Made by a program: the position numbers and the translations under genes. Of a stretch of DNA of 64,000 bases, positions 9,642-20,928 are shown piece after piece (the stretch's first letter is position 1; each line of letters starts with the position of its first letter). The notes beneath the pieces are model-generated. The model searched no databases and was not told the DNA's origin. It was given only the letters and a program-made list of their open reading frames with translations. The DNA is from Devosia submarina (lineage in GTDB: Bacteria > Pseudomonadota > Alphaproteobacteria > Rhizobiales > Devosiaceae): the NCBI RefSeq assembly GCF_003056345.1, contig NZ_PYWB01000005.1:124001-188000 (forward strand), in the 5' to 3' direction.

Positions 9642-10601
9642 TCAGGCCGTGTCGAGCAGGCGTTCAGCCGATGTTTCGTCGGTGATGATGCCGTTGACGA
9701 GCCGCCGGTGGAGAACCGCGCGCATACCGGGGAGTTTGCGGCTGCCCATGGCAATGGCAACGATTTGGGAGCGTTCCGGGGAGGGGATGGGGGCGGAGGC
9801 GACGCGCTCGTTGATGGGGCCATCGATCCAGCGGCCATCGGCATCAAAGCTCCAGCCGCAGATTTCGCCCACGGCGCCCGCCTTCTGGAGTGCCTCGAGT
9901 TCGGCTTCGGTGATGAAACCGTCAACGAACAGGGGCGCCTCGGGGCCGATATCCCCCAGGCCAACAAAGGTAACATGGGCCTGGGCCGCGAGCTGGAGCG
10001 TTTCGCGGATCATGGGCTGGGCGTGAAGCAGTTCGCGCTCACGGGCCGAGGAGGCCATGACCGGCAGGGGCATGGGAAAGCTGCGGGCCTTCACCGTGTC
10101 GGCAATGTTGAAGATGACGTTGTAGTAGGCCGCCGAGCCATCGGGCGAGATATTGCCCGTGAGGGAGACCACCTTGTGGCGCGAGGCGTCCATGGGCATC
10201 AGCTGTTCCACGGCGGCCTTGAGGGTGCGGCCGGTGCCGATGGCCATGACGATGGGATCGACACGTTTGAGCCAGCGCTCGATTTCGGCAGCGGCGGCTT
10301 CGGCCAGCCCGATTGTGGTGGAGGTGCTGGTGGGATCGGAGGGTACCACTTCCACAAGGTCGAGCGCGAACTTGGTCTTGAGGCGACTGGCCAGATCCAT
10401 GCAGCGCCCGATCGGATGATCGAGCCGCACCTTGATCAGGCCCTCGCTGACGGAAAGGGACACAAGACGCTGGGCGGACTGGCGCGAAATGCCGAGTTTG
10501 GCGGCGATTTCCTCCTGGGTATTGCCAGCCACATAGTAAAGCCAGCCGGCGCGGGCGGCATCGTCCAGGCGATTGCCCGAAGGGTCTAGTCTTGGCGCCA
10601 T
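9642..10601 (-). CDS. SorC/DeoR-type sugar-binding transcriptional regulator
   Basis: 319 residues. An N-terminal helix-turn-helix at about residues 28-47 (TQEEIAAKLGISRQSAQRLV) is followed by the SorC sugar-binding domain (phosphosugar isomerase-like fold), with characteristic VVSLTGNISPDG and GLGDIGPEAP strings. It should sense a sugar or sugar phosphate from the polyol pathway and control the operon that starts 125 bases downstream. ATG at 10601 with an AGGAT stretch in front. Whether it activates or represses cannot be told; SorC proteins do both. Confidence 0.9.
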   Translation of the reverse strand: MAPRLDPSGNRLDDAARAGWLYYVAGNTQEEIAAKLGISRQSAQRLVSLSVSEGLIKVRLDHPIGRCMDLASRLKTKFALDLVEVVPSDPTSTSTTIGLAEAAAAEIERWLKRVDPIVMAIGTGRTLKAAVEQLMPMDASRHKVVSLTGNISPDGSAAYYNVIFNIADTVKARSFPMPLPVMASSARERELLHAQPMIRETLQLAAQAHVTFVGLGDIGPEAPLFVDGFITEAELEALQKAGAVGEICGWSFDADGRWIDGPINERVASAPIPSPERSQIVAIAMGSRKLPGMRAVLHRRLVNGIITDETSAERLLDTA

Positions 10602-10924
10602 TCATCCTGTCCTAATCATGCCAGCGGAATTATTCGGGATGGGCCCCGGAGCCGCAAGGGGTTTGTGCGCTCTCGCCTGGGTGCAGCTACAAACCAGCTT
10701 TACAGCCATAGCCGATTATCCTAGCTTCCGCCGCATGGGCTTGGGAGGGCCCTGACGGCATGCGCCGTTGGTTTCATGCACTTCTTGCCAGATCAGCTGA
10801 CAGCGTGCGCCGGCAGGCGTCGCGGGCTTTTCGTGGCGAAGGGTCTTAGGGCCAAGCTGCCGCAGTCTCTCCCCTGTTTGACCATCAAAGCTTTATGACC
10901 TCGAATATATAAGGGAGTCGAGAC
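10602..10924. other. 323-base intergenic region between divergent polyol and ChvE units
   Basis: No convincing coding frame. It must hold promoters for the SorC gene (minus) and the ChvE operon (plus). The only promoter-like word I see is TTGACC at 10878-10883, but the best downstream AT-rich stretch (TATATA, 10906-10911) is too far for a normal spacer. A clear GGGAG ribosome site (10913-10917) precedes the GTG start at 10925. Confidence 0.5.
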
Positions 10925-12001
10925 GTGAAGATTATCAAGACGCTTGCCACCGTGCTGGCAGTTAGCGCCATGGCGCTGACCGCTTCCACCGCAGTTTATG
11001 CCCAGGACAAGGGTGCCATCGGCATTGCCATGCCGACGCAGTCCTCGCTGCGCTGGATCTCGGACGGTAACGAGCTCAAGTCGGCTCTGGAAGCCAAGGG
11101 CTACACTGTCGACCTGCAGTACGCAGAAGACGACATCCCGAACCAGCTCGCCCAGGTCGAGAACATGGTCACCAAGGGCTCCCAGGCCCTGGTTATCGCT
11201 TCGGTCGATGGCACCACGCTCAGCGCCGTGCTGCAGCAGGCCGCCGATGCTGGCATCAAGGTCATTGCCTATGACCGCCTGATCCGCGAAAGCGGCAATG
11301 TCGACCTCTACACCACGTTTGACAATTTCCAGGTCGGCGTGCTGCAGGCCAATTCGCTGGTGAAGGGCCTCAACGAGCGCTTCCCCGATGGCAAGCCATG
11401 GAATGTTGAACTGTTTGGCGGCTCGCCCGACGACAACAACGCCTTCTTCTTCTATGACGGCGCCATGAGCGTGCTGCAGCCCATGATCGACGCTGGCGAC
11501 ATCGTGATCAAGTCCGGCCAGCAGGGCATGGACACCGTCGGTACGCTGCGTTGGGACGGTGCCGTTGCACAGGCTCGCATGGACAATATCTTGTCGGCCA
11601 ACTACTCGGACGGCTCGGTCGTGCATGGCGTGCTGGCGCCCTATGATGGCCTGTCGCGCGGCATCATCTCCTCGCTCCGCGGCGTTGGCTATGGCTCGGG
11701 CGATCTGCAGTGGCCGATCATCACCGGCCAGGACGCCGAAGCTCCATCGGTCAAGGCCATCATTGCCGGCGAGCAGTATTCCACCATCTACAAGGACACC
11801 CGCGAGCTGGCTGCCAAGACCGCTGAACTGGTCGACACGCTGCTGACGGGCGGTACGCCAGAAGGCCTGGACACCACCACCTATGACAATGGCGTCAAGG
11901 TCGTGCCCTCGATCCTGCTGACCCCCTATGAAGTGGATGCCACCAACTACCAGGAACTGGTGATCGACTCGGGCTACCTCAAGCCAGAAGACATCCAATA
12001 A
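10925..12001 (+). CDS. chvE: ChvE-like multiple-monosaccharide binding protein, copy 1
   Basis: 358 residues, starting at GTG 10925 seven bases after GGGAG. Signal peptide 1-26 (cut after VYA), then a periplasmic sugar-binding fold of the ChvE/xylose-binding group, with conserved [16 protein letters not shown] and [10 protein letters not shown] strings. It binds aldoses such as glucose, galactose, xylose or arabinose in the periplasm for the MmsAB transporter encoded downstream; in Agrobacterium ChvE also feeds sugar signals to VirA. A paralogue of similar size follows at 12362; about three quarters of residues look identical by eye. A strong hairpin directly follows this gene. Confidence 0.93.
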   Translation: MKIIKTLATVLAVSAMALTASTAVYAQDKGAIGIAMPTQSSLRWISDGNELKSALEAKGYTVDLQYAEDDIPNQLAQVENMVTKGSQALVIASVDGTTLSAVLQQAADAGIKVIAYDRLIRESGNVDLYTTFDNFQVGVLQANSLVKGLNERFPDGKPWNVELFGGSPDDNNAFFFYDGAMSVLQPMIDAGDIVIKSGQQGMDTVGTLRWDGAVAQARMDNILSANYSDGSVVHGVLAPYDGLSRGIISSLRGVGYGSGDLQWPIITGQDAEAPSVKAIIAGEQYSTIYKDTRELAAKTAELVDTLLTGGTPEGLDTTTYDNGVKVVPSILLTPYEVDATNYQELVIDSGYLKPEDIQ

Positions 12002-12013
12002 GAATTGATCATG

Positions 12014-12037
12014 GGGCCTCGCTGCAAAGCGGGGCCC
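12014..12037 (+). terminator. Hairpin after first ChvE-like gene
   Basis: GGGCCTCGCT / AGCGGGGCCC, a 10-bp stem with one G-T pair and a GCAA tetraloop, followed by TTCTGCTTT. The T-tract is poor, so it may be a partial terminator or a 3' stabiliser for the binding-protein message. Confidence 0.7.
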
Positions 12038-12361
12038 TTCTGCTTTAGGGAGCATCCCAAAGGGCATGGATCGTTTCGATCGCAAGATCAGGGCGTCCGG
12101 TTACGGCAGATGGGTAAGTAAACCAGCCGTATTCACCATGCCGAGCGGTTCCGATGCACGTACCTCAATTTGCTTGCGGGCGCCGCACGCTTCTCCTATT
12201 CTGCGCAGACTGGCTTGGGAGGGCCAAGGCGTTCAATCGCCGCACGCTACCGCTTCAGATCTGCAATCATCGTCGGTGACCCCCTTGTTGGGACTGCCGG
12301 CACGATTGTGGCGCGGCAGTCTGCACTCATCCCTGCCAGAGCACTCTGAAGGGAGACCAGA
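12038..12361. other. Intergenic region between the two ChvE-like genes
   Basis: About 320 bases without a plausible gene. It ends in a GAAGGGAG ribosome site for the second binding protein. The length suggests a separate promoter for the second copy, but I could not find a clear -35/-10 pair. Confidence 0.45.
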
Positions 12362-13435
12362 ATGAACTTACTGAAATCACTGGCATGGTCGGTTCTCGCC
12401 GGCAGCCTCGCGCTGGGCGCATCGGCATCGGCCTTTGCCCAGGACAAGGGCACGATCGGCATTGCCATGCCAGAGCAGACCACGCTGCGCTGGAACTCGG
12501 ATGGCGCCGAGCTCAAGTCTGCGCTGGAAGCCAAGGGCTACACCGTTGACCTGCAATATGCCGGCGACGACATTCCAAACCAGCTGGCCCAGATCGAAAA
12601 CATGATCACCAAGGGCTCCAAGGCCCTGATCATTGCCGCGCTCGATGGCACCACGCTGAGCGCAGCCCTGGAGCAGGCCGGCGCTGCGGACATCAAGGTG
12701 ATCGCCTATGACCGCCTGATCCGCGACACCGAGAACGTCGATTACTACACCACGTTCGACAATTTCCAGGTTGGCGTGCTGCAGGCTAATTCGATCCTAA
12801 AGGGTCTGGGCTATCCCGAGAACAAGGGGCCTTTCAACATCGAGCTGTTCGGCGGTTCGCCCGACGACAACAACGCCTTCTTCTTTTATGATGGCGCCAT
12901 GAGCGTTCTGCAGCCCCTGATCGATGAGGGTGTGCTGGTGGTCAAGTCCGGCCAGATGGGCATGGATACGGTTGGCACGCTGCGTTGGGACGGTGCAACC
13001 GCCCAGGCCCGCATGGACAACCTCCTGTCCGCCTTCTACTCGGACGGCAGCCAGGTTGATGCCGTGCTTGCACCAAATGACGGCGTTGCCCGCGGTATCC
13101 TGTCCTCGCTCAAGGGCATTGGCTATGGCTCGGGCGACCTCGACTACCCGATCATCTCCGGCCAGGACGCTGAAATCCCATCGATCAAGGCGATCATTGC
13201 CGGCGAGCAATATTCCACCGTCTACAAGGACACGCGCGAGCTGGCTCGCGTAACGGCCGATCTGGTGGACACGGTGCTTGAAGGCGGCGAGCCTGTAGGC
13301 CTCGACACCACGACCTACGAGAACGGCGTCAAGACTGTTCCGTCGCTGCTGCTGACCCCCTATGAGGTCGATGCGACCAATTACAAGGAACTGGTGGTCG
13401 ATTCCGGTTACATCAAGGAATCTGATCTACAGTAA
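12362..13435 (+). CDS. chvE: ChvE-like multiple-monosaccharide binding protein, copy 2
   Basis: 357 residues, ATG at 12362 after GAAGGGAG. Signal peptide 1-26 (cut after AFA) and the same fold and motifs as the copy at 10925. Differences cluster in the signal peptide and in stretches such as [10 protein letters not shown] (copy 1 has [11 protein letters not shown]) and [11 protein letters not shown] (copy 1 has [11 protein letters not shown]), so the two may differ in ligand preference. It is 133 bases upstream of mmsA and followed by its own hairpin like that after copy 1. Whether both proteins dock to MmsAB is inferred from position. Confidence 0.93.
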   Translation: MNLLKSLAWSVLAGSLALGASASAFAQDKGTIGIAMPEQTTLRWNSDGAELKSALEAKGYTVDLQYAGDDIPNQLAQIENMITKGSKALIIAALDGTTLSAALEQAGAADIKVIAYDRLIRDTENVDYYTTFDNFQVGVLQANSILKGLGYPENKGPFNIELFGGSPDDNNAFFFYDGAMSVLQPLIDEGVLVVKSGQMGMDTVGTLRWDGATAQARMDNLLSAFYSDGSQVDAVLAPNDGVARGILSSLKGIGYGSGDLDYPIISGQDAEIPSIKAIIAGEQYSTVYKDTRELARVTADLVDTVLEGGEPVGLDTTTYENGVKTVPSLLLTPYEVDATNYKELVVDSGYIKESDLQ

Positions 13436-13451
13436 GTACTGGACCAAAGCG

Positions 13452-13475
13452 GGGCTTCGCGATAACGCGGGGCCC
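13452..13475 (+). terminator. Hairpin after second ChvE-like gene
   Basis: GGGCTTCGCG / CGCGGGGCCC with an ATAA loop, followed by TTAGGCTTTA. It resembles the 12014-12037 hairpin in sequence and position, which suggests the duplication covered the gene plus its 3' hairpin. It probably reduces or stabilises transcription between the binding protein and mmsA. Confidence 0.7.
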
Positions 13476-13568
13476 TTAGGCTTTATGGCGCAAAAGTGCC
13501 AGCGGGCCGGCTAATCGGGCAAACGGGTTTTTGCTGTTTGCCCGAGGCGCCCATCAGAGCGAGAAAAG

Positions 13569-15097
<1,529 letters not shown>

Positions 15098-15101
<4 letters not shown>

Positions 15102-16378
15102 CCACCGACACCGCCCAGCCGGGCATCACAGCGACTGGCCAGCCAGTCAACGTCCAGCAGCTGACGGTCCTTGGCGCACTCAAGGCCAATATGCGCGATT
15201 ACGGGCTCCTGCTCGCGCTGATCCTGATCATGCTGTTTTTCCAGTATTTCACCAATGGCGTTCTGTTCAAGCCGGTGAATCTGACCAACATCATCCTGCA
15301 GAACAGCTACATCATCGTGATGGCGCTGGGCATGTTGCTGGTGATCGTGGCCGGCCATATCGACCTTTCCGTGGGCTCGGTATCGGGGTTCGTGGGTGCT
15401 CTGGCCGCCATGCTGATGGTGGGATGGCGCTTCCCTCCCGAATTGGCGTTCCTCGCCAATCCATTTGTGGCGGGCGCGATCTGCCTTGTGGTGGGTGCCG
15501 CCATTGGCGCGGCGCAGGGCTACCTTATCGCCTATCACAAGATCCCGTCCTTTATTGTGACGCTGGCCGGCATGCTGATCTTCAAGGGGCTGTCCCTCGC
15601 GATCCTAGCCGGCAAGTCGGTTGGTCCATTCCCCGCCGAGTTCCAGCTGCTGTCCGCCGGCTTTATCCCTGACGTCATCGGGCCCACCACATTGGTTGCT
15701 GCCAGCGAAGGCGTGCAGCCCGTGGTGCTCCACACGACCACGGCCGTTATCGCCATTGCTGCCGTTGTCGCCATGGTATTCTTTGCCATTCGTGGCCGGG
15801 CCCGCCGCAAGGCGCGCGGCTATGAAACCGAGCCGTTCAGCCTGTTCGTGGTCAAGAATCTGGTGATCGCGGCGCTGGTGCTGTTCTTCTCCTATATGCT
15901 GGCCTCCTATCGCGGCCTGCCCAACGTACTCGTCGTGATGGCGCTGCTGATTGCGCTATTTGTGTTCATCACCAAGCGCATGACCTTTGGCCGTCGCATC
16001 TATGCGCTGGGCGGCAATCTCAAGGCGGCAGCGCTTTCGGGCATCAAGACCGAACGGCTGACGTTCTATGTGTTCGCCATCATGGGCGCTCTGGCTGCTC
16101 TGGCCGGCATGATCTATGCGGCGCGCCTCAATTCGGCGACGCCCAAGGCCGGCCAGGGGCTGGAGCTCGACGTGATCGCGGCTGTGTTCATTGGCGGGGC
16201 TTCGGCGCTGGGCGGCGTTGGTGCCGTGGCCGGCGCCGTGATCGGCGCGTTCATTTTGGGCGTGATGAACAATGGCATGTCCATCATGGGCATCAACATC
16301 GACCTGCAGCAGATGATCAAGGGCGTGGTGCTGCTCGCGGCCGTGTTCTTCGACCTCTACAACAAGAACCGCGCATAA
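15098..16378 (+). CDS. mmsB: Multiple-monosaccharide ABC transporter permease
   Basis: 426 residues with about ten membrane segments and a basic cytoplasmic loop ([12 protein letters not shown]) near residue 230, as in GguB/XylH. It forms the inner-membrane channel for the ChvE/MmsA system. Start ATG overlaps the end of mmsA. A strong intrinsic terminator ends the operon 22 bases after the stop. Confidence 0.95.
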
Positions 16379-16399
16379 AAACATCGGGTTCACCGAACA

Positions 16400-16428
16400 G
16401 GCCGCCGGGGAAACTCGGCGGCCTTTTT
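16400..16428 (+). terminator. Intrinsic terminator of the chvE-mmsAB operon
   Basis: Stem GGCCGCCG / CGGCGGCC (16400-16407 and 16416-16423) around GGGAAACT, followed by five T residues. A textbook rho-independent terminator. Confidence 0.93.
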
Positions 16429-16509
16429 ATTTGGATTCGCCGTCCTGCGGGGTCCAACGCAGCAAAAATTGCCCTTGTGCGTTATGGCTCCACTCAACAG
16501 GAGACGACC

Positions 16510-16767
16510 ATGTCCATTTCGCAGCAGATCAAGGAACATGCCGAGGTCATCGGCGCCGACGGCGTTCATGTCGGCACCGTGGATAAAGTGGAAGGCGACC
16601 GGATCAAACTGACCAAGAAAGACAGCGGTGAGGGCTCACATGAGGGCCACCATCACTATATCTCACTAGGCCTTGTGGCCGATGTCGAAGGCAATCAGGT
16701 GCGCCTGTCGGCGAATGGCGATGTGGCGGTGACTTTCGAAGAGGAAGAGGGCGGTGGCGCAGCCTAG
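16510..16767 (+). CDS. DUF2171 family small acidic protein
   Basis: 85 residues, ATG at 16510 after AACAGGAGA. The sequence MSISQQIKEHAEVIGADGVH and the repeated pattern of short beta strands (VGTVDKVEGDRIKLTKKD) match DUF2171, a PRC-barrel-like family common in alphaproteobacteria. A histidine-rich patch GHHHY lies near residue 48 and an acidic tail EEEEGG at the end. No signal peptide. The family is often linked to stress responses but has no fixed biochemical role. It is a single-gene unit between the mms terminator and a convergent membrane protein. Confidence 0.8.
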   Translation: MSISQQIKEHAEVIGADGVHVGTVDKVEGDRIKLTKKDSGEGSHEGHHHYISLGLVADVEGNQVRLSANGDVAVTFEEEEGGGAA

Positions 16768-17030
16768 GTCCTGGCCCCATCCGGTCTTATGGCCTGCCCT
16801 ATGGGGGCGGGCCTTCTCATAGGGAGGCGCAGCCGCATTAAAGCGGTCAGCGCGAGGGCTCATGGCTGACGGCAGCACCAATAGCCCAAGTGACCCGAAG
16901 CGGTTTTTGAGAATGCCGTGAAGCGGCGACCAAGACCAACCGATGGCGGGGCAGGTTAGTGAGCGGGGATAAGTGCTCCATTAGCGGGTTTGGGCCGCCG
17001 GGGAAACTCGGCCGCCTTTTTTGTTGGAGA
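16768..17030. other. Intergenic region with a degraded copy of the mms terminator
   Basis: No gene is visible. At 16993-17022 the string GGCCGCCGGGGAAACTCGG recurs from the mmsB terminator, but the right arm reads CGGCCGCC in place of CGGCGGCC, so only a short GGCCG/CGGCC stem remains before six T residues. It may still weakly end plus-strand transcripts from the DUF2171 gene. Confidence 0.5.
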
Positions 17031-17723
17031 TCAGGATGAGCGGGCGCGCCGGACCTCGGGCAGGGCGACGGCAAAGAGGATGGCGGCGGTGATCACAAGC
17101 ACATAGCCTCCGATGGAAAGATAGAGCACGGCGCCAAGGATGCCTCCAAGGAAGAAGGCAATGATCGTCTGGGTATAGAGGCGCAGGCGGACAAGGGCAT
17201 TTTCCCGATCCGTGCCGGCGCCCAGGAGCGCCGCGAGCCCGAGGCCAATGTCGGTCGCCATGCCCGAGACATGGGTGGTGCGAACGCGGGCATTGGAGAT
17301 GCGGGTGGTGGCAGCGTTTTGCAGGCCCATGATAAAGCTCAGGCCCAGCACCAAATGGCCGGCGCCCAAATCGGGAAAGACGATGCGCAGGGCGCCGAGC
17401 AGGAGCAGAAGAATGGCCTCGACGGTGATGCTGAACGCATAGATGGCGCGCACGCCACGCCGGCGGCCGAATTCGATCAGAAGCCCGGACACGAAAGCGC
17501 CGGTGATGAAGGCCAGGATCAGCGCGCCGAACAGCGCCGCAATGCCCCAATTGCCAAGGCCCAGATGATCGGAAAGGGCTGACACATTGCCGGTCATGTT
17601 GGCCGAGAACAGGCCGCCGGCCTGGAAGCCTGCGGCGTTCAGCGCACCGGCCACGCCCGCGAGCAGGGTCGCGAGGCGGATGTCGATGGAAAAGTCTCTT
17701 TGATCGCCTTCGCGGATCAGCAT
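17031..17723 (-). CDS. DUF1275 (YoaK) family membrane protein
   Basis: 230 residues from ATG at 17723 (MLIREGDQRDFSID). About six membrane segments; the AGFQAGGLFSANMTGNVSAL and THVSGMATDIGLGLA strings are typical of DUF1275. The function of the family is unknown; it is placed in the inner membrane. An upstream in-frame extension would read into the RND gene's 3' end and lacks the family's usual start, so I chose the ATG. Single-gene unit, same strand as the RND operon, 74 bases downstream of it. Confidence 0.85.
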   Translation of the reverse strand: MLIREGDQRDFSIDIRLATLLAGVAGALNAAGFQAGGLFSANMTGNVSALSDHLGLGNWGIAALFGALILAFITGAFVSGLLIEFGRRRGVRAIYAFSITVEAILLLLLGALRIVFPDLGAGHLVLGLSFIMGLQNAATTRISNARVRTTHVSGMATDIGLGLAALLGAGTDRENALVRLRLYTQTIIAFFLGGILGAVLYLSIGGYVLVITAAILFAVALPEVRRARSS

Positions 17724-17797
17724 GGCTGACACCTCCAGGCCAAGTATGGCTGTTTCACGGGAGGTGCAACAAGCCTTATCCGGCTGGAGGCGTCCAG

Positions 17798-20700
17798 CTA
17801 TTCGGCGGGCGTTGGCAGGCCGTTGGCGGCATCGAGTTCGCGTTCGAGGCGCGCCTCTTCTTCGGCCTTGGGCTTGGAGAAGCGGGCCAGAAGCAGATAG
17901 GCAACCGGGGTGAGATAGAGCGTGGAAACGGCGGCAAAGCTCAGGCCTCCTACCATGACCCAACCCAGGGCCGAGCGAGCTTCGGCACCGGCGCCACTGG
18001 CAAGGACCAGGGGCAGGCCGCCCAATATGGTCGCGATCATGGTCATCATTACCGGACGGAGGCGAATGTTGGAGGCTTCCTCGATCGCCTCGGATACGGA
18101 ACGGCCCTGGTCGCGGAGTTGGTTGGCAAACTCCACGATCAGGATGCCGTTCTTGGCCATGATGCCGACCACCAGAACAAGGCCGATCTGGCTATAGATG
18201 TTGAGGCTCCCGCCGGTGAAGAGGAGGGCATAAAGCGCCGCCGCGACACCGAAGGGCACGGTGGTCATGACGATAATGGCGCTCCAGACGCTTTCGAATT
18301 GTGCGGCGAGCACAAGCAGGATGATGACGAGCGCAAAGCCGAAGGTGATGAAAAGGCCATTGCTGGCTTCGCCCAGCGTCTTGGCTTCGGCAAGGGGAAT
18401 GATGGAGATGCCTTGCGGCAGAAGGGGCCGAGCGATCTCAAGCATTTGCGCATAAGCGTCGCCCAGGGCAAGCTGGCCATCCTCGAGGCTGGCCGAGACC
18501 GGGACCGAGCGGCGCTGTTCTTCGCGACGCAGGGACGGGGGGACGGCTGATTCGGTGATGGTGGCGATGGTGGACATGGGCACGAAGCGCCCGTCACCGG
18601 TTCGCACGAACAGGGATTCCAGATCGCGCGGGTCATTCACCGGATTGCTGGTTGAGACCATGCGCACGGTGTAGCTGGAATCGTTGATGAAGACGTTGCC
18701 GATCTCGGTGCCGTCGATCATGGCCTGCATGGTGGTGGCAAGGCCGTTGATATCGATGCCCAGATCGTCGGCCTTGGCACGATCGACGGTGAGGGTAAGC
18801 TGGGGCTGGGTGGTATCATAATCAACGGTAACGCGGCCATAGCGTCCATCTTCATCGAGCCTGTCGGCAATGACCTGCGCGGTTTCGGCAAGCACGTCAT
18901 AGTCAGGGCCGACGACGCCGAACTGGAGGCCCGAGCCGCCGCCGCGAATGCCAAGAGAATTGCCCTGGCGCACGCTGGCGCGCACGGCAGGCACCTGGGC
19001 CATGAGGGCGGTGATGTCGCTGGCGATCTGCTGCTGAGTGCGCTCCCGCTCGCCCCAAGGGGCAAGGGTGAGGGTAAGGGAGCCCCCCGAGCCCCAGCCG
19101 GAGAGGACAAAGATGGACTCGACCTCGCCGCTATCCACGAAAGGCTGCAGCATGGATTCAACTGTGGTCAGCTGCGTGCGGATATAGTCGAGGCTGGCTG
19201 TGCTGGGCGCGCGCACGCTGAGAGAGATCTGCGAGCGATCTTCGGGCGGGGTGATTTCCTGGCGCAGATTGCCATAGACGAAATAGGACGAGCCGGCGAA
19301 CAGCAGCGCGATCAGGATCACCACAAAAGGATTGCGGAGTGCGATGCGCAGGGTGTGGCGGTAGATGGCGGCAAAGAAGCGGCCGATGGCGCCAAAGATG
19401 CCGCCGGTTTCTTGCGCGCCACCCTGTTTGAGGAGGCGCGAGGCGATCATGGGACCCATTGAAAGGGCGACGACGGAGGAGAGAAGGACCGCAATGGCAA
19501 GCGTGAAGCCGAACTCGCGGAACAGGCGGCCGGTTTGTCCGCCCAGGAATGAAAGGGGGACGAAGACGGCAGCCAGCGTCAGCGTGGTTGCGACAACGGC
19601 AAAAAACACTTCCTGGGTGCCCAGGACCGCGGCCGCGCGAGGGCCGGCGCCCAGGGCTTTGCGGCGAACAATGTTTTCGAGCACCACAATAGCGTCATCG
19701 ACCACCAGGCCTGTTGCGAGCACCAGGGCCAGGAGGGTGATAATGTTAAGGGAAAAGCCAGCCAGGTAGATGCCGGCCACGGCGCCGAGGAGGGCGATGG
19801 GCATGGACAGGGCGGGGACGATGATGGCGCGCCAATCGAGCAGGAACAGGTAGATAACCCCGACCACGACGACGAGCGAGACGATCAGCGCGATTTCGAC
19901 CTCATGAAGGGCGCCGTCGATGAAGACGGCATCGTCGCTGGAAACCTTGATGTTGACGCCTTCGGGCAAAGTCTGGTTGAGCGCTTCGACGGCAGCGTGG
20001 ACGCCTTGAGAAATCTCGATGGTGTTGGACTGGGCCTGGCGCACAATGCCGAGGCCAATACCAGGGGCACCGTCTGAGCGGAGCGCTGAAGTGCTGGCGG
20101 CGGCGTCGAAAACGACGGTGGCGACATCGCCCAGGAGGGTCTTGCCGTTGATGATGATGCGCTCGAAATCCTCGGGCGTGGTGACTTCGGAGATGGCGCG
20201 AACAGTGATGTTCTGGTTGGGACCGTTGATGGAGCCTGCCGGAGTGTCAAAGGCGATGGTGGCCAGGGCATTGCGAATGTCGGCGACGGTCAAGCCAAGG
20301 CTCGCGAGCTTGACGGGATCGACGTCTATTTCGAAGGAGCGATCGCTAGTGCCATAAACCTGCACTTCCGCAACGCCTTCAACGGCGGCGAGGCGCTCGG
20401 AGATGACGTCTTCGACGATCTCGCTAAGCTGACCCATGGGCATTGTGTTGGAGGTGACGGCGAGCTGCATTACCGCCTGGGCGTTGCTGTCGGCCTTGAA
20501 GATGGTGGGCGCATCGGCGCCGTCGGGCAGATTGCGGGTGACGCGGCTCAGCGCATCGCGCACGTCGGAGGTGGCCGTGTCGATATTGGTGCCGTCGGTG
20601 AATTCCAGTGTCACGCGGCTCTGGCCGGTGGAGGAAGAGGAGGAGATGGCGGCAACGCCCTGGACGCGCGCGACGCCGCCTTCAACAATCGCGGTGACTT

Positions 20701-20914
20701 CACGGTCGACGGTTTCGGCGGCGGCGCCGGTGAAGCTCGTGGAGATGGAGAGCACCGGTTGTTCGACGCTGGGCAGTTCGCGCACTTCGGCGCCAAGCAG
20801 AGCAGCAAGTCCCGCAACGACGATCAAGGCGTTGACCACCACGGCCATAATCGGGCGCCGCACGAAGAGCCCCGCCAGGGTTCCGCCGCGTTCGTTTTTC
20901 TGCGCGATCGACAT
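17798..20914 (-). CDS. RND efflux transporter, inner-membrane pump
   Basis: 1038 residues, the normal size for HAE1-type RND pumps. Twelve membrane segments and two large periplasmic loops are expected; the proton-relay aspartates sit in GLVVDDAIVVLENIVRR. It exports hydrophobic or amphiphilic compounds with the adaptor encoded just upstream, 14 bases away. No outer-membrane factor (TolC type) is encoded nearby, so it must use one from elsewhere. ATG at 20914. Substrates cannot be predicted. Confidence 0.95.
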   Translation of the reverse strand: MSIAQKNERGGTLAGLFVRRPIMAVVVNALIVVAGLAALLGAEVRELPSVEQPVLSISTSFTGAAAETVDREVTAIVEGGVARVQGVAAISSSSSTGQSRVTLEFTDGTNIDTATSDVRDALSRVTRNLPDGADAPTIFKADSNAQAVMQLAVTSNTMPMGQLSEIVEDVISERLAAVEGVAEVQVYGTSDRSFEIDVDPVKLASLGLTVADIRNALATIAFDTPAGSINGPNQNITVRAISEVTTPEDFERIIINGKTLLGDVATVVFDAAASTSALRSDGAPGIGLGIVRQAQSNTIEISQGVHAAVEALNQTLPEGVNIKVSSDDAVFIDGALHEVEIALIVSLVVVVGVIYLFLLDWRAIIVPALSMPIALLGAVAGIYLAGFSLNIITLLALVLATGLVVDDAIVVLENIVRRKALGAGPRAAAVLGTQEVFFAVVATTLTLAAVFVPLSFLGGQTGRLFREFGFTLAIAVLLSSVVALSMGPMIASRLLKQGGAQETGGIFGAIGRFFAAIYRHTLRIALRNPFVVILIALLFAGSSYFVYGNLRQEITPPEDRSQISLSVRAPSTASLDYIRTQLTTVESMLQPFVDSGEVESIFVLSGWGSGGSLTLTLAPWGERERTQQQIASDITALMAQVPAVRASVRQGNSLGIRGGGSGLQFGVVGPDYDVLAETAQVIADRLDEDGRYGRVTVDYDTTQPQLTLTVDRAKADDLGIDINGLATTMQAMIDGTEIGNVFINDSSYTVRMVSTSNPVNDPRDLESLFVRTGDGRFVPMSTIATITESAVPPSLRREEQRRSVPVSASLEDGQLALGDAYAQMLEIARPLLPQGISIIPLAEAKTLGEASNGLFITFGFALVIILLVLAAQFESVWSAIIVMTTVPFGVAAALYALLFTGGSLNIYSQIGLVLVVGIMAKNGILIVEFANQLRDQGRSVSEAIEEASNIRLRPVMMTMIATILGGLPLVLASGAGAEARSALGWVMVGGLSFAAVSTLYLTPVAYLLLARFSKPKAEEEARLERELDAANGLPTPAE

Positions 20915-20928
20915 GCGGTTTGCTCCGG

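Noticed and set aside
10878..10911. Promoter for the first ChvE-like gene
   Set aside because: TTGACC and TATATA are 22 bases apart and would leave almost no leader before the ribosome site.
12038..12361. Riboswitch or small RNA between the two ChvE-like genes
   Set aside because: No recognisable aptamer or terminator fold; only length argues for it.
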